Positions 1 through 8,907 of a stretch of DNA of 64,000 nt are shown one piece after another. The DNA lies in the NCBI RefSeq assembly GCF_009811655.1, contig NZ_BGJX01000014.1, forward strand, positions 1 to 64,000, read 5' to 3'. The stretch comes from Methylosinus sp. Ce-a6. Its GTDB lineage: Bacteria > Pseudomonadota > Alphaproteobacteria > Rhizobiales > Beijerinckiaceae. Under the pieces are notes generated by a model that saw only the letters and a program-made list of their open reading frames with translations, had not been told where the DNA came from and did no database searches. Made by a program: the position numbers and the translations under genes. Numbering within the stretch: the stretch's first letter is position 1; the number at the start of each line of letters is the position of its first letter.

Positions 1-259
1 TAAGGAGGCGTAAGGAGCAAGAAAGGCGAAACGGCAAAATGGTCGGGAACCTCGGACGGAACATTCCGATGCCTCAGTGCGCGCCGCAGCGCGTCATCCT
101 GATGGGAATCCGTTCGGCGAAACCCCTTTGGGCCAGCGGTCATGCGCCGCGCGAACAGGCCGGATACATGACCGCTCCCAGCCGAGCCCAAACGCCGATC
201 TTTTTTCTTGCGCAACGGGGGCCGTCCATACAGAGGCGCTTTTTGCGGCACGCAAAAAG

Positions 260-330
260 CCTCGAAGGATGATCCAGGGCGCGCTTCGACCCTTCGAGAC
301 GCCGGCTTCGCCGGCTCCTCAAAGTGAGGG
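260..330 (-). repeat. Palindromic intergenic repeat, family A (copy 1), at the glnE 3' end
   Basis: Read on the minus strand this element starts CTCACTTTGAGGAGCCGGCG and continues through a GCCGGCGAAGCCGGC hairpin to a CCTTCGAGG end. A second copy in the opposite orientation lies at 57861-57932. The stop codon of glnE (TGA) is inside the start of the element. Bases 1-259 to its left carry only short reading frames with no recognisable product; I see no gene there. Such palindromic units are common between genes in Hyphomicrobiales; the hairpin could help to end glnE transcripts. Confidence 0.7.
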
Positions 331-3300
331 CGCTGTTTTGTTTTCGTCGCCGACAATGGACGCGAAGATCGCCCGCGTCGCGCGCTGCGTCTCCGCGATA
401 TGCGCTTCGAGCCGCGCGAGATCGGCCGCCTCGCCGCCGCGCAGCAGCAGCTCGACGAGTCCGCGCGGCGCCTGCGCCGGCTCGAAGTCGTTGTCGATGG
501 AAAGCCGCAGCAATTGCGTGAGGCTCTGATAGAGGCGCGACGCTTCGATCAGAGCCGCCGCTTCATTGGGATCCATGAGGCCGAGCTCTGCGAGGCGCTC
601 GAGCGCCGTCGCCGTCGTCGTCGAAAGACAGTCCGAATGTCGGCTCGCATGGCGAAGCTGCAAATATTGCGCGACGAACTCCACATCGATGAGCCCGCCC
701 GGCGCCTGCTTCAGATCCCATAGGCTCTTCGCCGGCTTCTCGCGCGCGAGGCGCCGGCGCATGTCGGCGACGTCATGGCGCAATCTCGCTTCGTCGCGCG
801 GGCGCGTCAGCGCGGCGCGGATCGCGGCTTCGACGATTCCCGCGAAATCGCGCGCGCCGGCGACGACGCGCGCGCGCGTCAGCGCCATATGCTCCCAGGT
901 CCAGGCCTCATGCGCGTGATAATCCTCGAAGGCTCGAAGGCTCACCGCGAGCGGCCCCTTGCTTCCCGAAGGCCGCAGGCGGAAATCCACCTCATAGAGC
1001 AGCCCCTGCGCCATTGGCGCGGAGAGCGCGGCGATGAGCCGCTGCGTCAGCCGCGCATAATAGGCCGGCGCCGCGAGCGGGCGCTCGCCATCCGACTCGG
1101 CGTGCGGATCGGCGTCATAGAGCAGCATGAGATCGAGATCGGAAGCGGCGGTCATCTCGCGTCCGCCGAGCTTGCCCAGCGCGACGACGGCCGCGCGGCC
1201 GCCCTCGATGCGCCCATGCGCGCGAGCGAACTCCGCCTCGACGCGCGGCAGCAGAGCGGCGATGACGCATTGGGCGAGCCGCGCATAGGCGAGTCCCGCC
1301 TCCGCCACCGAGAGCGCCCCGGTCAATATGCGCACGCCGACGAGAAATTTCTGCTCCTGGCCGAAGATGCGCGCGGCGTCGAGCGCTTCCTCATAGCCGC
1401 GCGCATCAGCGAGGCTTCGCTCGATCGACGCGGCGAGCTCCGTTTCATCGGGCAGATGCGCGAAGAAGGCCGGCTCCAGCACGGCGTCGAGCACGCGCGG
1501 GCGCCGCGAGATGGTGGCGGCGAGCTTGGGCGCCGCGCCGAGGACCGCCGTCAGCAGATCGAGCAGCCGCGGATTGGCGACGAGCATGGCGAAGAGCTGC
1601 ACGCCGGCGGGGAGGCCGGCGAGCAGCCTGTCGAAGGCGAGAAAGGCCTGGTCGGCGTTCTGCGTCGAAGCGAGCGCCTCGAGCAGCGCCGGCGTCAGCT
1701 CGGTGAGGCGCTCGCGCGCCTTGGTGGAGCGCGTCGCCCCATAGCGGCCGAAATGCCAGCCGCGTATCGTCTCCGTCACCGTCTTGTGATGCGCGAAGCC
1801 GAGGCGAGACAGAGTTTCGAGCGTGCCGGGATCGTCCTCGCCGCCGGTGAAGACGAGATTGCCGGTCTGCGACGAAAGCTGCGGCGCGCTCTCGAACAGG
1901 CGCGAATAGTGGCTCTGCACCTTTTCCAGATGCGCGACCAGCGCGCCGGCAAATTCCTCGAGCGTCGCGAAGCCCATCATGCGCGCGATGCGCAACGCCT
2001 CCGCCTCGTCGCGCGGCAGAACATGCGTCTGCTTGTCGGCGACCATTTGGACGCGGTGCTCGACGTCGCGCAGGAAGAGATAGGCGCGCCGAAGATCATC
2101 GCGCGCGCGCGGCTCGATCCAGCCGCTCGTCACGAGCGCGTCGAGCGTCTCCAATGTCGCGCGGCCGCGCAGCGCGGGATTGCGCCCGCCGGTGATGAGC
2201 TGCTGCGTCTGCGCGAAAAATTCGATCTCGCGAATGCCGCCGCGGCCGAGCTTGAGATCATGGCCGAGCGCGGCGATCTCGCCATGGCCCTTGAAGGCGT
2301 GAATCTGCCGCTTGATCGAATGCACGTCGGCGATGGCGGCGAAATCGAAATTCCTGCGCCAGACGAAGGGCGCGAGCTCTTTCAGAAAGGCTTCGCCGGC
2401 CAGAATGTCGCCGGCCGCCGCGCGCGCCTTGATGAAGGCGGCGCGCTCCCAATTCTGGCCCATGCTCTCGTAATAGGAGAAGGCCGCCTCGAGCGGAATG
2501 GCGATGGGCGTGGCGCCGGGATCGGGACGCAGGCGCAGATCGACGCGGAACACATAGCCGTCCGGCGTGATCTCGGAGAGGATGCGGACGACGCGCTTCG
2601 TCATCTTGACGAAGAGATCGACGTCCTCGCTCGGCTGCGCGACACGCGCGCGTGAGCGATCGAAGAGGACGATGAGGTCTATGTCGGAGGAATAGTTGAG
2701 CTCGAAGGCGCCTTCCTTGCCCATGGCGAGGAAAATCCAGCCGCAGCCGCGCTCGGGGCTGCGCTGATCATAGAGCTCGAGCTTGCCGGCCGCCGCGGCC
2801 TCGCGCAGCGTGAAGGCGATGGCGGCGGAGAGCGCGGCGTCGGCGAGGCGCGTCAGCGCGGCGGTGGCTTCGAGCGTCTCCCAGGCCTTGGAGAGATCGG
2901 CGAGCGCGACGATGAGCGCGCCCTCCTGCTTGGCGCGCCGCAGCGCGCGCATCAGCTCCGCCTCGTCGGCGACGCCCTTTGCCGCGCCCTGCGTCGCCGC
3001 GACGAGACCGGCGAGGCTCGCGTCCGGATCGGCCTCGAGCAGGCGCGCCAGCCGGGCGGGATCGCGCGCGGAGAGCTCGGTGAGATAGGGCGAGGAGCCG
3101 AGGACGCCGATCAGCAGCGCTCGGGCGTTCTCATGCACGGCGACAACCGCCGCGAGCGCGCCCGACGCGTCCCGCTCCAGCACGCGCGCGAGCGCGGCCT
3201 CGGCCTGCGTGGAATCGATCGGCTCGATGAGGCGGCGGGCGCGGGAGAGGAGGGAGGGGGCGGGACCAGTCTGCATCATCGATCTCTTCGACTTTTCATC

Positions 3301-3705
3301 GCGCGAGTCACCCGCGAGGCGCTGACTTGCCGCGCGGACTTGATCGAACAGGCGCGGCGGCAGAAAGCCGTAATCATAGCGGTCCGAATTGGGCCGCTTG
3401 CGGAGATCATAGCCCGGCCAGAGAAACTCGTTGCCTTCGCTGACGATGATCCAGGACCGCTCATCGTCGAGGCCGAGATGACGTTTGACCGCGGCTGGAG
3501 TTTCGACTGCGCTGCGGGGATCACGCGGCGCGCTATGGGTGATGGGCAGAACGGTGACGATGGTCGCATCGCCGGCTCGCTCGACGACGAGCACGATCAC
3601 GCTCGGACGGCTTTTCACGCCTTCGTCGCGGCCGGCTTCATATTCGGATAACCAGAGATAGGAATAGGAGATGACGAGGCCGGGCTCGGGCGTCGGGATC
3701 GGCAC
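319..3705 (-). CDS. glnE: Bifunctional glutamine synthetase adenylyltransferase/adenylyl-removing enzyme, with an in-frame MazF/PemK-like N-terminal extension
   Basis: GlnE adds AMP to, and removes it from, glutamine synthetase to match nitrogen assimilation to supply. Two nucleotidyltransferase cores are visible, with motifs [10 protein letters not shown] near residue 338 and [10 protein letters not shown] near residue 850 of the 1128-residue open frame; each is followed by a GlnE-type GGxIxxEF motif ([18 protein letters not shown]). The family is usually about 950-1000 residues. An internal ATGATG at 3274-3279 would give a normal 986-residue GlnE, preceded by AAGAG. The first ~140 residues resemble a PemK/MazF-type toxin and are joined without a stop. 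In the +1 frame the toxin reading would end at a TGA overlapping the internal ATG, so the natural arrangement may be two coupled genes with a small frameshift. The last residues and the stop come from a palindromic repeat. GlnE identity is certain; the fusion is not. Confidence 0.93.
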   Translation of the reverse strand: MPIPTPEPGLVISYSYLWLSEYEAGRDEGVKSRPSVIVLVVERAGDATIVTVLPITHSAPRDPRSAVETPAAVKRHLGLDDERSWIIVSEGNEFLWPGYDLRKRPNSDRYDYGFLPPRLFDQVRAASQRLAGDSRDEKSKRSMMQTGPAPSLLSRARRLIEPIDSTQAEAALARVLERDASGALAAVVAVHENARALLIGVLGSSPYLTELSARDPARLARLLEADPDASLAGLVAATQGAAKGVADEAELMRALRRAKQEGALIVALADLSKAWETLEATAALTRLADAALSAAIAFTLREAAAAGKLELYDQRSPERGCGWIFLAMGKEGAFELNYSSDIDLIVLFDRSRARVAQPSEDVDLFVKMTKRVVRILSEITPDGYVFRVDLRLRPDPGATPIAIPLEAAFSYYESMGQNWERAAFIKARAAAGDILAGEAFLKELAPFVWRRNFDFAAIADVHSIKRQIHAFKGHGEIAALGHDLKLGRGGIREIEFFAQTQQLITGGRNPALRGRATLETLDALVTSGWIEPRARDDLRRAYLFLRDVEHRVQMVADKQTHVLPRDEAEALRIARMMGFATLEEFAGALVAHLEKVQSHYSRLFESAPQLSSQTGNLVFTGGEDDPGTLETLSRLGFAHHKTVTETIRGWHFGRYGATRSTKARERLTELTPALLEALASTQNADQAFLAFDRLLAGLPAGVQLFAMLVANPRLLDLLTAVLGAAPKLAATISRRPRVLDAVLEPAFFAHLPDETELAASIERSLADARGYEEALDAARIFGQEQKFLVGVRILTGALSVAEAGLAYARLAQCVIAALLPRVEAEFARAHGRIEGGRAAVVALGKLGGREMTAASDLDLMLLYDADPHAESDGERPLAAPAYYARLTQRLIAALSAPMAQGLLYEVDFRLRPSGSKGPLAVSLRAFEDYHAHEAWTWEHMALTRARVVAGARDFAGIVEAAIRAALTRPRDEARLRHDVADMRRRLAREKPAKSLWDLKQAPGGLIDVEFVAQYLQLRHASRHSDCLSTTTATALERLAELGLMDPNEAAALIEASRLYQSLTQLLRLSIDNDFEPAQAPRGLVELLLRGGEAADLARLEAHIAETQRATRAIFASIVGDENKTAPSL
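3280..3705 (-). other. PemK/MazF-like toxin domain (N-terminal part of the glnE open frame)
   Basis: This segment starts with GTG at 3705, nine bases after the stop of the Phd-like antitoxin gene, and encodes about 142 residues with the pattern of PemK/MazF-like growth inhibitors: an early [13 protein letters not shown] segment, [19 protein letters not shown], and a later [18 protein letters not shown]. Family members are ribosome-dependent or free mRNA endonucleases; nothing here proves activity. It has no stop in its own frame and runs into glnE. One frame over, the coding would end ...[11 protein letters not shown] and stop at a TGA that overlaps the internal ATG of glnE, which looks like a normal operon junction. 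So this is either a true toxin-GlnE fusion or a toxin gene with a late one-base shift. Confidence 0.6.
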
Positions 3706-3714
3706 GGCCCGGCG

Positions 3715-3984
3715 TCAGTCGCGGTCGAGCAAGTCATCGAGATGGCGGTGGCGCGCGTCCATCTGCGAGCGCGAGACGGCCTCGGCTGCTTCATCGCAAA
3801 GGTCTTCGGTCGCAAAAGCGCGACGGCGCGCTTTGAAGCGCAGAAATTCCTCGTATTCGTCAGGCCGCACGAAATAGCCGGTGACTTGGCCATGGCTCGT
3901 CACCGCCACCGCCTCGCGCTGCGCGAGCATGCGATAGCGCCCGAAATTGCGGGTAAATTCGGAGGCGGGCACGGATTCGGACAT
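3715..3984 (-). CDS. Phd/YefM-type antitoxin
   Basis: A protein of 89 residues with the N-terminal Phd/YefM pattern: short leader, SEFTRNFGRYRMLAQREAVAVTSHG, G-Y-F-V and a charged C-terminal tail that would contact a toxin. (The quoted parts are scattered; the core is FTRNFGRYR...VAVTSHG.) Proteins of this family bind their own promoter as dimers and neutralise the partner toxin. The ATG at 3984 was chosen because an AGGG lies about ten bases upstream; a TTG nine bases further out would add three residues. The stop is nine bases before the GTG of the PemK/MazF-like domain, so the two form an antitoxin-first pair. Upstream AT-rich repeats of TTTTGCG (about 4020-4045) could be an operator. Confidence 0.75.
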   Translation of the reverse strand: MSESVPASEFTRNFGRYRMLAQREAVAVTSHGQVTGYFVRPDEYEEFLRFKARRRAFATEDLCDEAAEAVSRSQMDARHRHLDDLLDRD

Positions 3985-4072
3985 AACGGGCAAACCCTGT
4001 CGTTCGAGCGCAAATTACGTGAAAATCGCAAAACACGCAAAATATGATGCGCCCTTCGAGAAAGACGAGCCG

Positions 4073-4666
4073 TCATCCGTGAAAATCGATCAATTCCAGC
4101 TCCGTCAGCAGGAAATCGAGCTTCTGATCGTGCGGCTCGGTCGGCACGGCGTCCGTCTCCTGGCAGGCGTAGGCGACGCCGACGGCGACGATGCGATTCT
4201 TGGCGCGTAGCTGCGAGAGCGTCGCGTCATAGATGCCGCCGCCATAACCGAGCCGATAGCCCCTTCGGTCGAAGGCGGCGAGCGGCGAGAAGACGATGTC
4301 GGGATCGAAGGCGGGCTGCGTCTCGGCCGGCTCGGAGAGGCCGAAGGGCCCCTTCATCAGATCGTCGCCGGGCGAGAAGGCGCGAAAGGTCAGCGGGCGC
4401 TTCACCGCCGTCATCACCGGCAGAACGGTGGCGATCTTCGCCGCGGCCAGCGCCTCGAGCAGCGGGCGCGTGTTGAGCTCGCTGCGGATCGGCCAATAGA
4501 CCGAGACCACCTCGCCGGTCTCGGCGGCGCGCGGCGCGAATCGCCGCACCAGCGCCAGCGCGCGCTCGACGACGGCGAGCGAGGCGGCATGGGCTTCGTC
4601 ATGGGTGACGAGATCGCGGCGGGAGAGCGTCCGCCGGCGCAGCTCGGTCTTGGCGTCGACGGTCAT
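4073..4666 (-). CDS. fau: 5-formyltetrahydrofolate cyclo-ligase
   Basis: A 197-residue protein that would convert 5-formyltetrahydrofolate to 5,10-methenyltetrahydrofolate with ATP. Visible family marks are a basic N-terminus (KTELRRRTLSRRD), VYWPIRSELNTRPLLEAL, the central FSPLAAFDRRGYRLGYGGGIYD signature with the glycine-rich loop, and VGVAYACQ near the C-terminus. The ATG at 4664-4666 is chosen because the open frame upstream reads through a structured RNA rather than protein-like sequence. Its place directly behind a 6S RNA matches the ssrS-ygfA (fau) order known in many proteobacteria, so the two are probably co-transcribed. Confidence 0.9.
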   Translation of the reverse strand: MTVDAKTELRRRTLSRRDLVTHDEAHAASLAVVERALALVRRFAPRAAETGEVVSVYWPIRSELNTRPLLEALAAAKIATVLPVMTAVKRPLTFRAFSPGDDLMKGPFGLSEPAETQPAFDPDIVFSPLAAFDRRGYRLGYGGGIYDATLSQLRAKNRIVAVGVAYACQETDAVPTEPHDQKLDFLLTELELIDFHG

Positions 4667-4679
4667 TCTTCGAAGCGTC

Positions 4680-4850
4680 CGATATGTTGAAGCGCGGGCC
4701 GCGTGAGCCGTGGGACATCGATCCCGGGAACCTACAACGTAGGTGGGCGCCGTAGTGACCGAGCCCACGGGCAAGGCCAGGGACAGCTCCCTTGGAGATC
4801 GATAAGGCCCCGGGGAATTAAAGTCCGACACGCACCCCGCAGCGCCGCGT
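4680..4850 (-). ncRNA. ssrS: 6S RNA (approximate ends)
   Basis: On the minus strand, just upstream of fau, the sequence folds like an alphaproteobacterial 6S RNA. It has a CCGTGGG...CCCACGG stem (4767-4773 with 4708-4714), an inner CCTACGTTGTAGG hairpin, a TTCCCGGGATCGATG segment, and a CTTATCGATCTCC stretch on the 5' side. 6S RNA imitates an open promoter and binds RNA polymerase with the housekeeping sigma factor in stationary phase. The call rests on the fold plus the ssrS-fau gene order; ends are estimated. A covariance-model search with RF00013 would settle it. Confidence 0.7.
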
Positions 4851-4911
4851 CGGTGAATGTAATCCCGCGCGGGCGGGAACGCCAGAGGCGGCGCGGCGAT
4901 GCTTGCGCGTC

Positions 4912-4929
4912 TGTATCTTTTTTGATACA
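4912..4929. promoter_or_regulatory. Operator-like palindrome of the HigBA-type operon
   Basis: TGTATC and GATACA are perfect inverted arms around six T residues, ending 12 bases before the toxin start. Short palindromes at this place are typical binding sites of HigA-type antitoxins, which repress their own operon. No good ribosome binding site lies between the palindrome and the ATG at 4942, so the toxin may be weakly translated. Confidence 0.55.
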
Positions 4930-4941
4930 AAATTCCATTCG

Positions 4942-5295
4942 ATGACTGAAGGTTTCCAGCCGATTCCTCTCCGCTTCTGGCGCACGATCGCCGGTCGAGA
5001 GCCGGTGCGCGATTGGCTGAATGAATTGCCGCTCGAGGACCGCCGCGCCATTGGGCGCGACATGATGAAAGTTCAGATCGGCTGGCCGGTCGGCCTGCCC
5101 TTGTGCCGAGCGCTGAGCGGAGGACTTTGGGAAGTCCGCTCGTCTCTTCCGAGCAAACGGGAGGCCCGCGTGCTCTTCGGCTTTCACGAGGGCGAATTGA
5201 TCGCGCTCCATGCGTTCATCAAGAAGACACAACGCACGCCGGCGGATGGGCTGACGCTCGCGCGACAAAGGCTGAAAGAGGTCGCATCATGGTGA
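4942..5295 (+). CDS. higB: RelE/HigB-type toxin (Gp49-like, DUF891 family)
   Basis: A 117-residue basic protein: an N-terminal RFWRTIAGREPVRDWL segment, then GLPLCRALSGGLWEVRSSL, a KREARVLFGFH strand and IALHAFIKKTQRTP. This order (helix pair, then LWE.R..L, then R.LFGF, then HAF.KK..KTP) is that of the Gp49-like branch of the RelE superfamily, ribosome-dependent mRNA endonucleases. Toxin-first order and the 7-base overlap with the XRE-type antitoxin gene fit HigBA. The ATG at 4942 is preferred over an upstream one at 4903, which would place the operator-like palindrome inside the gene. Confidence 0.8.
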   Translation: MTEGFQPIPLRFWRTIAGREPVRDWLNELPLEDRRAIGRDMMKVQIGWPVGLPLCRALSGGLWEVRSSLPSKREARVLFGFHEGELIALHAFIKKTQRTPADGLTLARQRLKEVASW

Positions 5296-5606
5296 CGAAA
5301 AAGAAAAGTCCCCCGGCGAGCGCCGGAGAAAATCCTCACATCGGCTCGACTTTCGAGAGCTGGCTGGACGAGCAGGGCATTCGCGAGGAGGTCACTGCCG
5401 CCGCGATCAAGGAGGTGATCGCCGCGCAGCTCGCCGCCGAGATGAAGAAGAAGGGAATCACCAAAGCGCGGATGGCCGAGATGATGGAGACGAGCCGGGC
5501 TCAGATCGACCGGCTGCTCGACCCGAGGAACAACAGCGCGACGCTCGAAACCCTCGTGCGGGCCGCGAAAGTCGTCGGCCGACGATTGCGCTTCGAATTG
5601 GTGTGA
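5289..5606 (+). CDS. higA: XRE-family HigA-type antitoxin
   Basis: A 105-residue protein with a lysine-rich start and a C-terminal helix-turn-helix: KKKGITKARMAEMMETSRAQ, then IDRLLDPRNNSATLETLVRAAK. This is the usual HigA/XRE pattern in which the C-terminal half binds the operator and the N-terminal half the toxin. The gene starts inside the last codons of the toxin gene, so the pair is translationally coupled. It probably represses through the TGTATC/GATACA palindrome in front of the operon. Confidence 0.85.
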   Translation: MVTKKKSPPASAGENPHIGSTFESWLDEQGIREEVTAAAIKEVIAAQLAAEMKKKGITKARMAEMMETSRAQIDRLLDPRNNSATLETLVRAAKVVGRRLRFELV

Positions 5607-5613
5607 GCACGCC

Positions 5614-6357
5614 TCACGCGTGCGCGAACGGCCGCCGCGTCTCGCGATAGGGCCGGCGCGAGCCTTCGCCCCAGCGCGCCATACGTTCGATGCGGGTCAG
5701 CGTGAACAGGCCGAAGGGCGGCAGCACGCGCCGCTCGGTCAGCCGCATGTCGCGGCGCTGGTCGATCCAGTCGCCGATGATCGACCAGGGGAATTGCGGC
5801 CGCCAGCCGAGCGTCGCGGAAAAGCTCTCGCCGATGAGCCCCTCGAGCGCCGACATGGGCCAGTCCTGCGAGCTCACATGATTGACGAGCACGATCTCGC
5901 CGCCCGGCCGCAGGACGCGGGCGAGCTCGTCCAGCGTCTCCTCCGGATCGGGCACGACCGTCAGAAGATAGGGCGCGACGACGCAGGCGAAGCTGGCGTC
6001 GGCGAAGGCGAGGCGGCATGCGTCCATGCGGGCGAGGCCCACGATATTCGTGAGGCCCTCGCGGGCGACGCGCGCGGAAGCGCGCCTCAGCATGGGCTCG
6101 GAGAGGTCGACGCCGACGACGCGCGCGCTGTCGCGGAACATGGGAAGCTCGAGGCCGGTGCCGACGCCGACGTCCAGAACGCGGCCGTCGGCGCGGGAGG
6201 CGATCGTCGCCACCGCCCGCCGTCCGGGGCCGAGCATATTGGAGAAGACGAGGTCGTAGACGGGCGCCCAGCGCGCATAGGCGGCCTCTATCGCTTGGCG
6301 GTCGAGGCCACGCTCGAAGAGGCTGAATCCGGAAACGCCACGCGCGTCGCTCATCAT
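5614..6357 (-). CDS. pmtA: SAM-dependent methyltransferase, PmtA-like (phosphatidylethanolamine N-methyltransferase)
   Basis: A 247-residue class I methyltransferase. Motif I is [13 protein letters not shown], followed by the acidic [11 protein letters not shown], and later [17 protein letters not shown]. The start [20 protein letters not shown] and the overall length match the soluble PmtA enzymes of Rhodobacter and rhizobia, which methylate phosphatidylethanolamine stepwise to phosphatidylcholine at the membrane. A UbiE-like methyltransferase is the main alternative. The start codon overlaps the stop of mnmA (ATGATGA), so it is translated with that gene. The open frame extends upstream to 6927, but that part is antisense-frame noise over mnmA. 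Confidence 0.75.
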   Translation of the reverse strand: MMSDARGVSGFSLFERGLDRQAIEAAYARWAPVYDLVFSNMLGPGRRAVATIASRADGRVLDVGVGTGLELPMFRDSARVVGVDLSEPMLRRASARVAREGLTNIVGLARMDACRLAFADASFACVVAPYLLTVVPDPEETLDELARVLRPGGEIVLVNHVSSQDWPMSALEGLIGESFSATLGWRPQFPWSIIGDWIDQRRDMRLTERRVLPPFGLFTLTRIERMARWGEGSRRPYRETRRPFAHA

Positions 6358-7574
6358 GCGCTCCGGTCGAGTTCGAGCGCCCGCTCCGTCGCGGGCGCCG
6401 CCGCCTCGGCCTGGCCGATGAAGCCGCCGCCGAGCACGCGGGCGCGCTCGTCGCCGCGCTCGTAGAAGACGCAGGCCTGGCCCGGCGAGACGCCATATTC
6501 GCCGGCCTCGAAGACGACCTCCGCGCCGCCGCCGGCGAGCGGCCGCAACAGCGCTGGAGTCGGCGGCCGGGTGGAGCGCACGCGCGCCATGATCGGCAGG
6601 CCTTCCGCCGGCAGATCGGAAAGATCGCCCGCGCCGATCCAATTCACGTCGCGCAACGCGACGCGGCGCGTCTCCAACGCCTCGCGCGGCCCGACGACGA
6701 CCTGCGCCTTGGCGGCGTCGAGCCGCACCACGAAGAGCGGCTCGGCGGCGCGGCCGGAGACCGCGGCGCCGAGGCCGAGGCCGCGCCGCTGGCCGATGGT
6801 GTAATGGATGACGCCACCGTGGCGCCCGAGCACGCGCCCGTCCACATGGACGATATCGCCGGGCACGGCCGCGCCGGGGGACAGGCGCTCGACGAGATCG
6901 GTGTAATGGCCGCTCGGCACGAAGCATATGTCCTGGCTGTCCGGCTTTTCGGCGACGTCGAGGCCAAAGCGCCGGGCGAGCTCGCGCACCTCGGACTTGG
7001 CGTATTCGCCGAGCGGAAAGCGCAGCATGTCGAGCTGCGCGCGCGTCGTCGCGAAGAGGAAATAGCTCTGGTCGCGGGCGGCGTCGAAGGCGCGGTAGAG
7101 CGCGCGGCCGCCGGGCCCGTCCACGCGCGAGGCGATGTAATGGCCGGTGGCGAGAGCGTCGGCGCCGAGATCCTTGGCGGTCTCGAAGAGATCGACGAAT
7201 TTCACGAATTGATTGCAGGCGACGCAGGGGACCGGCGTCTCGCCGCTGGCGTAGCTCTGCGCGAAAGTGTCGATGACCGTCTCGCGAAACCTGGTCTCAT
7301 AGTCGAGCACATAATGGGGAATGCCGAGCCGCGCCGCCACCTGGCGGGCGTCGTGAATATCCTGGCCGGCGCAGCAGGCCCCCTTGCGATGCGTCGCCTC
7401 GCCATGGTCGTAGAGCTGCAGCGTGACGCCGACGACGTCATAGCCCTCTTCGCGGAGCAGGCCGGCGACGACGCTCGAGTCGACGCCGCCCGACATGGCC
7501 ACGACCACACGGGTCTCCGCTGGCGGCTTGGGCAGATCGAGGCTGTTGAGGAAGCTGGCGCCGGCCGTCGTCAT
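6354..7574 (-). CDS. mnmA: tRNA-specific 2-thiouridylase
   Basis: MnmA puts sulfur on U34 of the tRNAs for Lys, Glu and Gln. The 406-residue protein shows the PP-loop SGGVDSS (residues 28-34) for ATP, the CNQFVKF segment with the first catalytic cysteine (Cys120), and [10 protein letters not shown] with the second (Cys217), then [13 protein letters not shown] of the central domain and a C-terminal beta-barrel. Length and order are normal for the family, with a slightly long N-terminus (about 20 residues before the first strand). The 3' end overlaps the methyltransferase gene. Confidence 0.95.
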   Translation of the reverse strand: MTTAGASFLNSLDLPKPPAETRVVVAMSGGVDSSVVAGLLREEGYDVVGVTLQLYDHGEATHRKGACCAGQDIHDARQVAARLGIPHYVLDYETRFRETVIDTFAQSYASGETPVPCVACNQFVKFVDLFETAKDLGADALATGHYIASRVDGPGGRALYRAFDAARDQSYFLFATTRAQLDMLRFPLGEYAKSEVRELARRFGLDVAEKPDSQDICFVPSGHYTDLVERLSPGAAVPGDIVHVDGRVLGRHGGVIHYTIGQRRGLGLGAAVSGRAAEPLFVVRLDAAKAQVVVGPREALETRRVALRDVNWIGAGDLSDLPAEGLPIMARVRSTRPPTPALLRPLAGGGAEVVFEAGEYGVSPGQACVFYERGDERARVLGGGFIGQAEAAAPATERALELDRSA

Positions 7575-7715
7575 CGTCTTTGGACCGTCCCGAGAGCGTT
7601 GCGCGAGACCCGCGGGCGGAATGCGTCAAATCCGCTCGAACGGCTCGCAATTGGTTGTAAACCATTATCCGTTCGGCGAGGCAATCCGCCCGATCCGTCC
7701 TCGGGGACGCGCCCG

Positions 7716-8420
7716 TCAGCTACTATCTGCCGCACGCGTCCGGCCGTTCAAGGCCGATAGCGGCGTTTTCTGGCGGCCGGCGCTGTCGAAATTGGCGGGG
7801 TCGAGAAAGGCCCCGAACGCCGCCTTCCGCGCCGGCCATTCGCTGTCGAGCATGGAAAACCAGGCCGTGTCGCGATTGCGGCCCTTCACGATCATATGCT
7901 GGCGAAAGAGCCCTTCCGGCGAGAAGCCGAGGCGGAGCGCCGCCGCCTTGGATTTTTCATTGGCATTGTCGCATTTCCAGACGTAACGGCGGCAGAAAAG
8001 CGTCTCGAAGGCGTGGGCGGCGAACAAATATTGCGCCTCCGTCGCCGCGGCCGTGCGCTGCAGCGCCGGCGAATAGAGCACGCCGCCCACTTCGATGGCG
8101 CGATTGGCCGGCTCGACGTTCAAATAGGCCTGAAAGCCGAGGGCGCGGCCGTCGCCATTGTCGAGCACGGCGAAATAGAGGGCGTCGGTCGCGGCGGCCA
8201 TCTGCTCGACGGCGGCGCGGAAAGCGGCGCGATCGGCAAATGGGCCGATGAACAAGTAGCGCCACAGCGCCTCGCGCTCCTCCCCATGGGTGGCGGCATA
8301 GAGATCGTCGGCATGTTCCGGCGCGAGCGGAACGAGCGTCGTCAGCCGGCCGGAGAGGCGAGCGCGCGTCGGAGCGGCGAAGGACGCCGAGAGCGGAGCC
8401 AGCGACGGGGATCGTGACAT
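7716..8420 (-). CDS. GNAT-family N-acetyltransferase
   Basis: A 234-residue protein of the RimJ/RimL-like GNAT group. It reads LSGRLTTLVPLAPEHADDLY at the start, ALGFQAYLNVEPANRAIEVG in the middle, then YSPALQRTAAATEAQYLFAA and WKCDNANEKSKAAALRLGF, the family's C-terminal pattern of Asn-x-x-Ser-x-x-Ala-x-x-Leu-Gly-F. Such enzymes acetylate ribosomal proteins, antibiotics or small amines; the substrate cannot be read from sequence. The ATG at 8420 has GGGTGAGAC just upstream; a longer reading to 8486 is less likely. It stands alone between mnmA and a forward gene. Confidence 0.8.
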   Translation of the reverse strand: MSRSPSLAPLSASFAAPTRARLSGRLTTLVPLAPEHADDLYAATHGEEREALWRYLFIGPFADRAAFRAAVEQMAAATDALYFAVLDNGDGRALGFQAYLNVEPANRAIEVGGVLYSPALQRTAAATEAQYLFAAHAFETLFCRRYVWKCDNANEKSKAAALRLGFSPEGLFRQHMIVKGRNRDTAWFSMLDSEWPARKAAFGAFLDPANFDSAGRQKTPLSALNGRTRAADSS

Positions 8421-8588
8421 TTTTGTCTCACCCTGGGAGCGAATGCGAAGCCCCCGCTCATACCCCATCGCAGTGGCACGGAACATGCCCTAGCTTCATC
8501 GAATCGAGAAGTCTCGACCGGCGACCACGCCGGCGCCGAGGAGGAGCGACGATCCCGAGGTTTTTAAACTCCTTCTGGGAGAAGGCCG

Positions 8589-8801
8589 ATGCTCTATTCC
8601 GTTGTGATCCTCGTCTGCTCGCTGTCCGTGTCGCCGAGCGACTGCCGGCCCGAGACCGCGATCGACGTCGTCCAGGGCCCCAAGGTCGCGACCCAGTCGC
8701 AGTGCGGCTTCCTGGGCCAGGCGACGATCGCCCGCACCACGCTCGCGCCGCGCGAGGGGCAGGAGTATCTCAAGATCGTCTGCCGGCGCAGCCAAGCGTG
8801 A
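8589..8801 (+). CDS. Small hypothetical protein, possibly exported
   Basis: Seventy residues beginning MLYSVVILVCSLSVSPSDC, a short hydrophobic start, followed by a polar part with three further cysteines (QCGFLGQ, VCRRSQA). A GGGAGAAGG sequence lies just before the ATG, so translation is plausible. The pattern of a hydrophobic N-terminus and spaced cysteines suggests a periplasmic or membrane-attached protein with disulfides. I do not recognise the family. Confidence 0.55.
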   Translation: MLYSVVILVCSLSVSPSDCRPETAIDVVQGPKVATQSQCGFLGQATIARTTLAPREGQEYLKIVCRRSQA

Positions 8802-8907
8802 CCGGCTCGCGGGGCGGCGCGCAGGTGTCATATTCCTGCCGTATTGTCCGACGGCCGCATCGCTGCTAAGAGGCCGCCGTGTCACGAAGTAAGGGTCGAG
8901 GCGGTAA

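Noticed and set aside
775-2655. 626-codon forward frame opposite glnE
   Set aside because: It lies fully antisense to glnE, has no family pattern and is the usual shadow of a high-G+C gene.
6358-6927. Upstream extension of the PmtA-like frame
   Set aside because: It overlaps mnmA in another frame and is Arg-rich; the ATG at 6357 with the overlap to the mnmA stop is the natural start.
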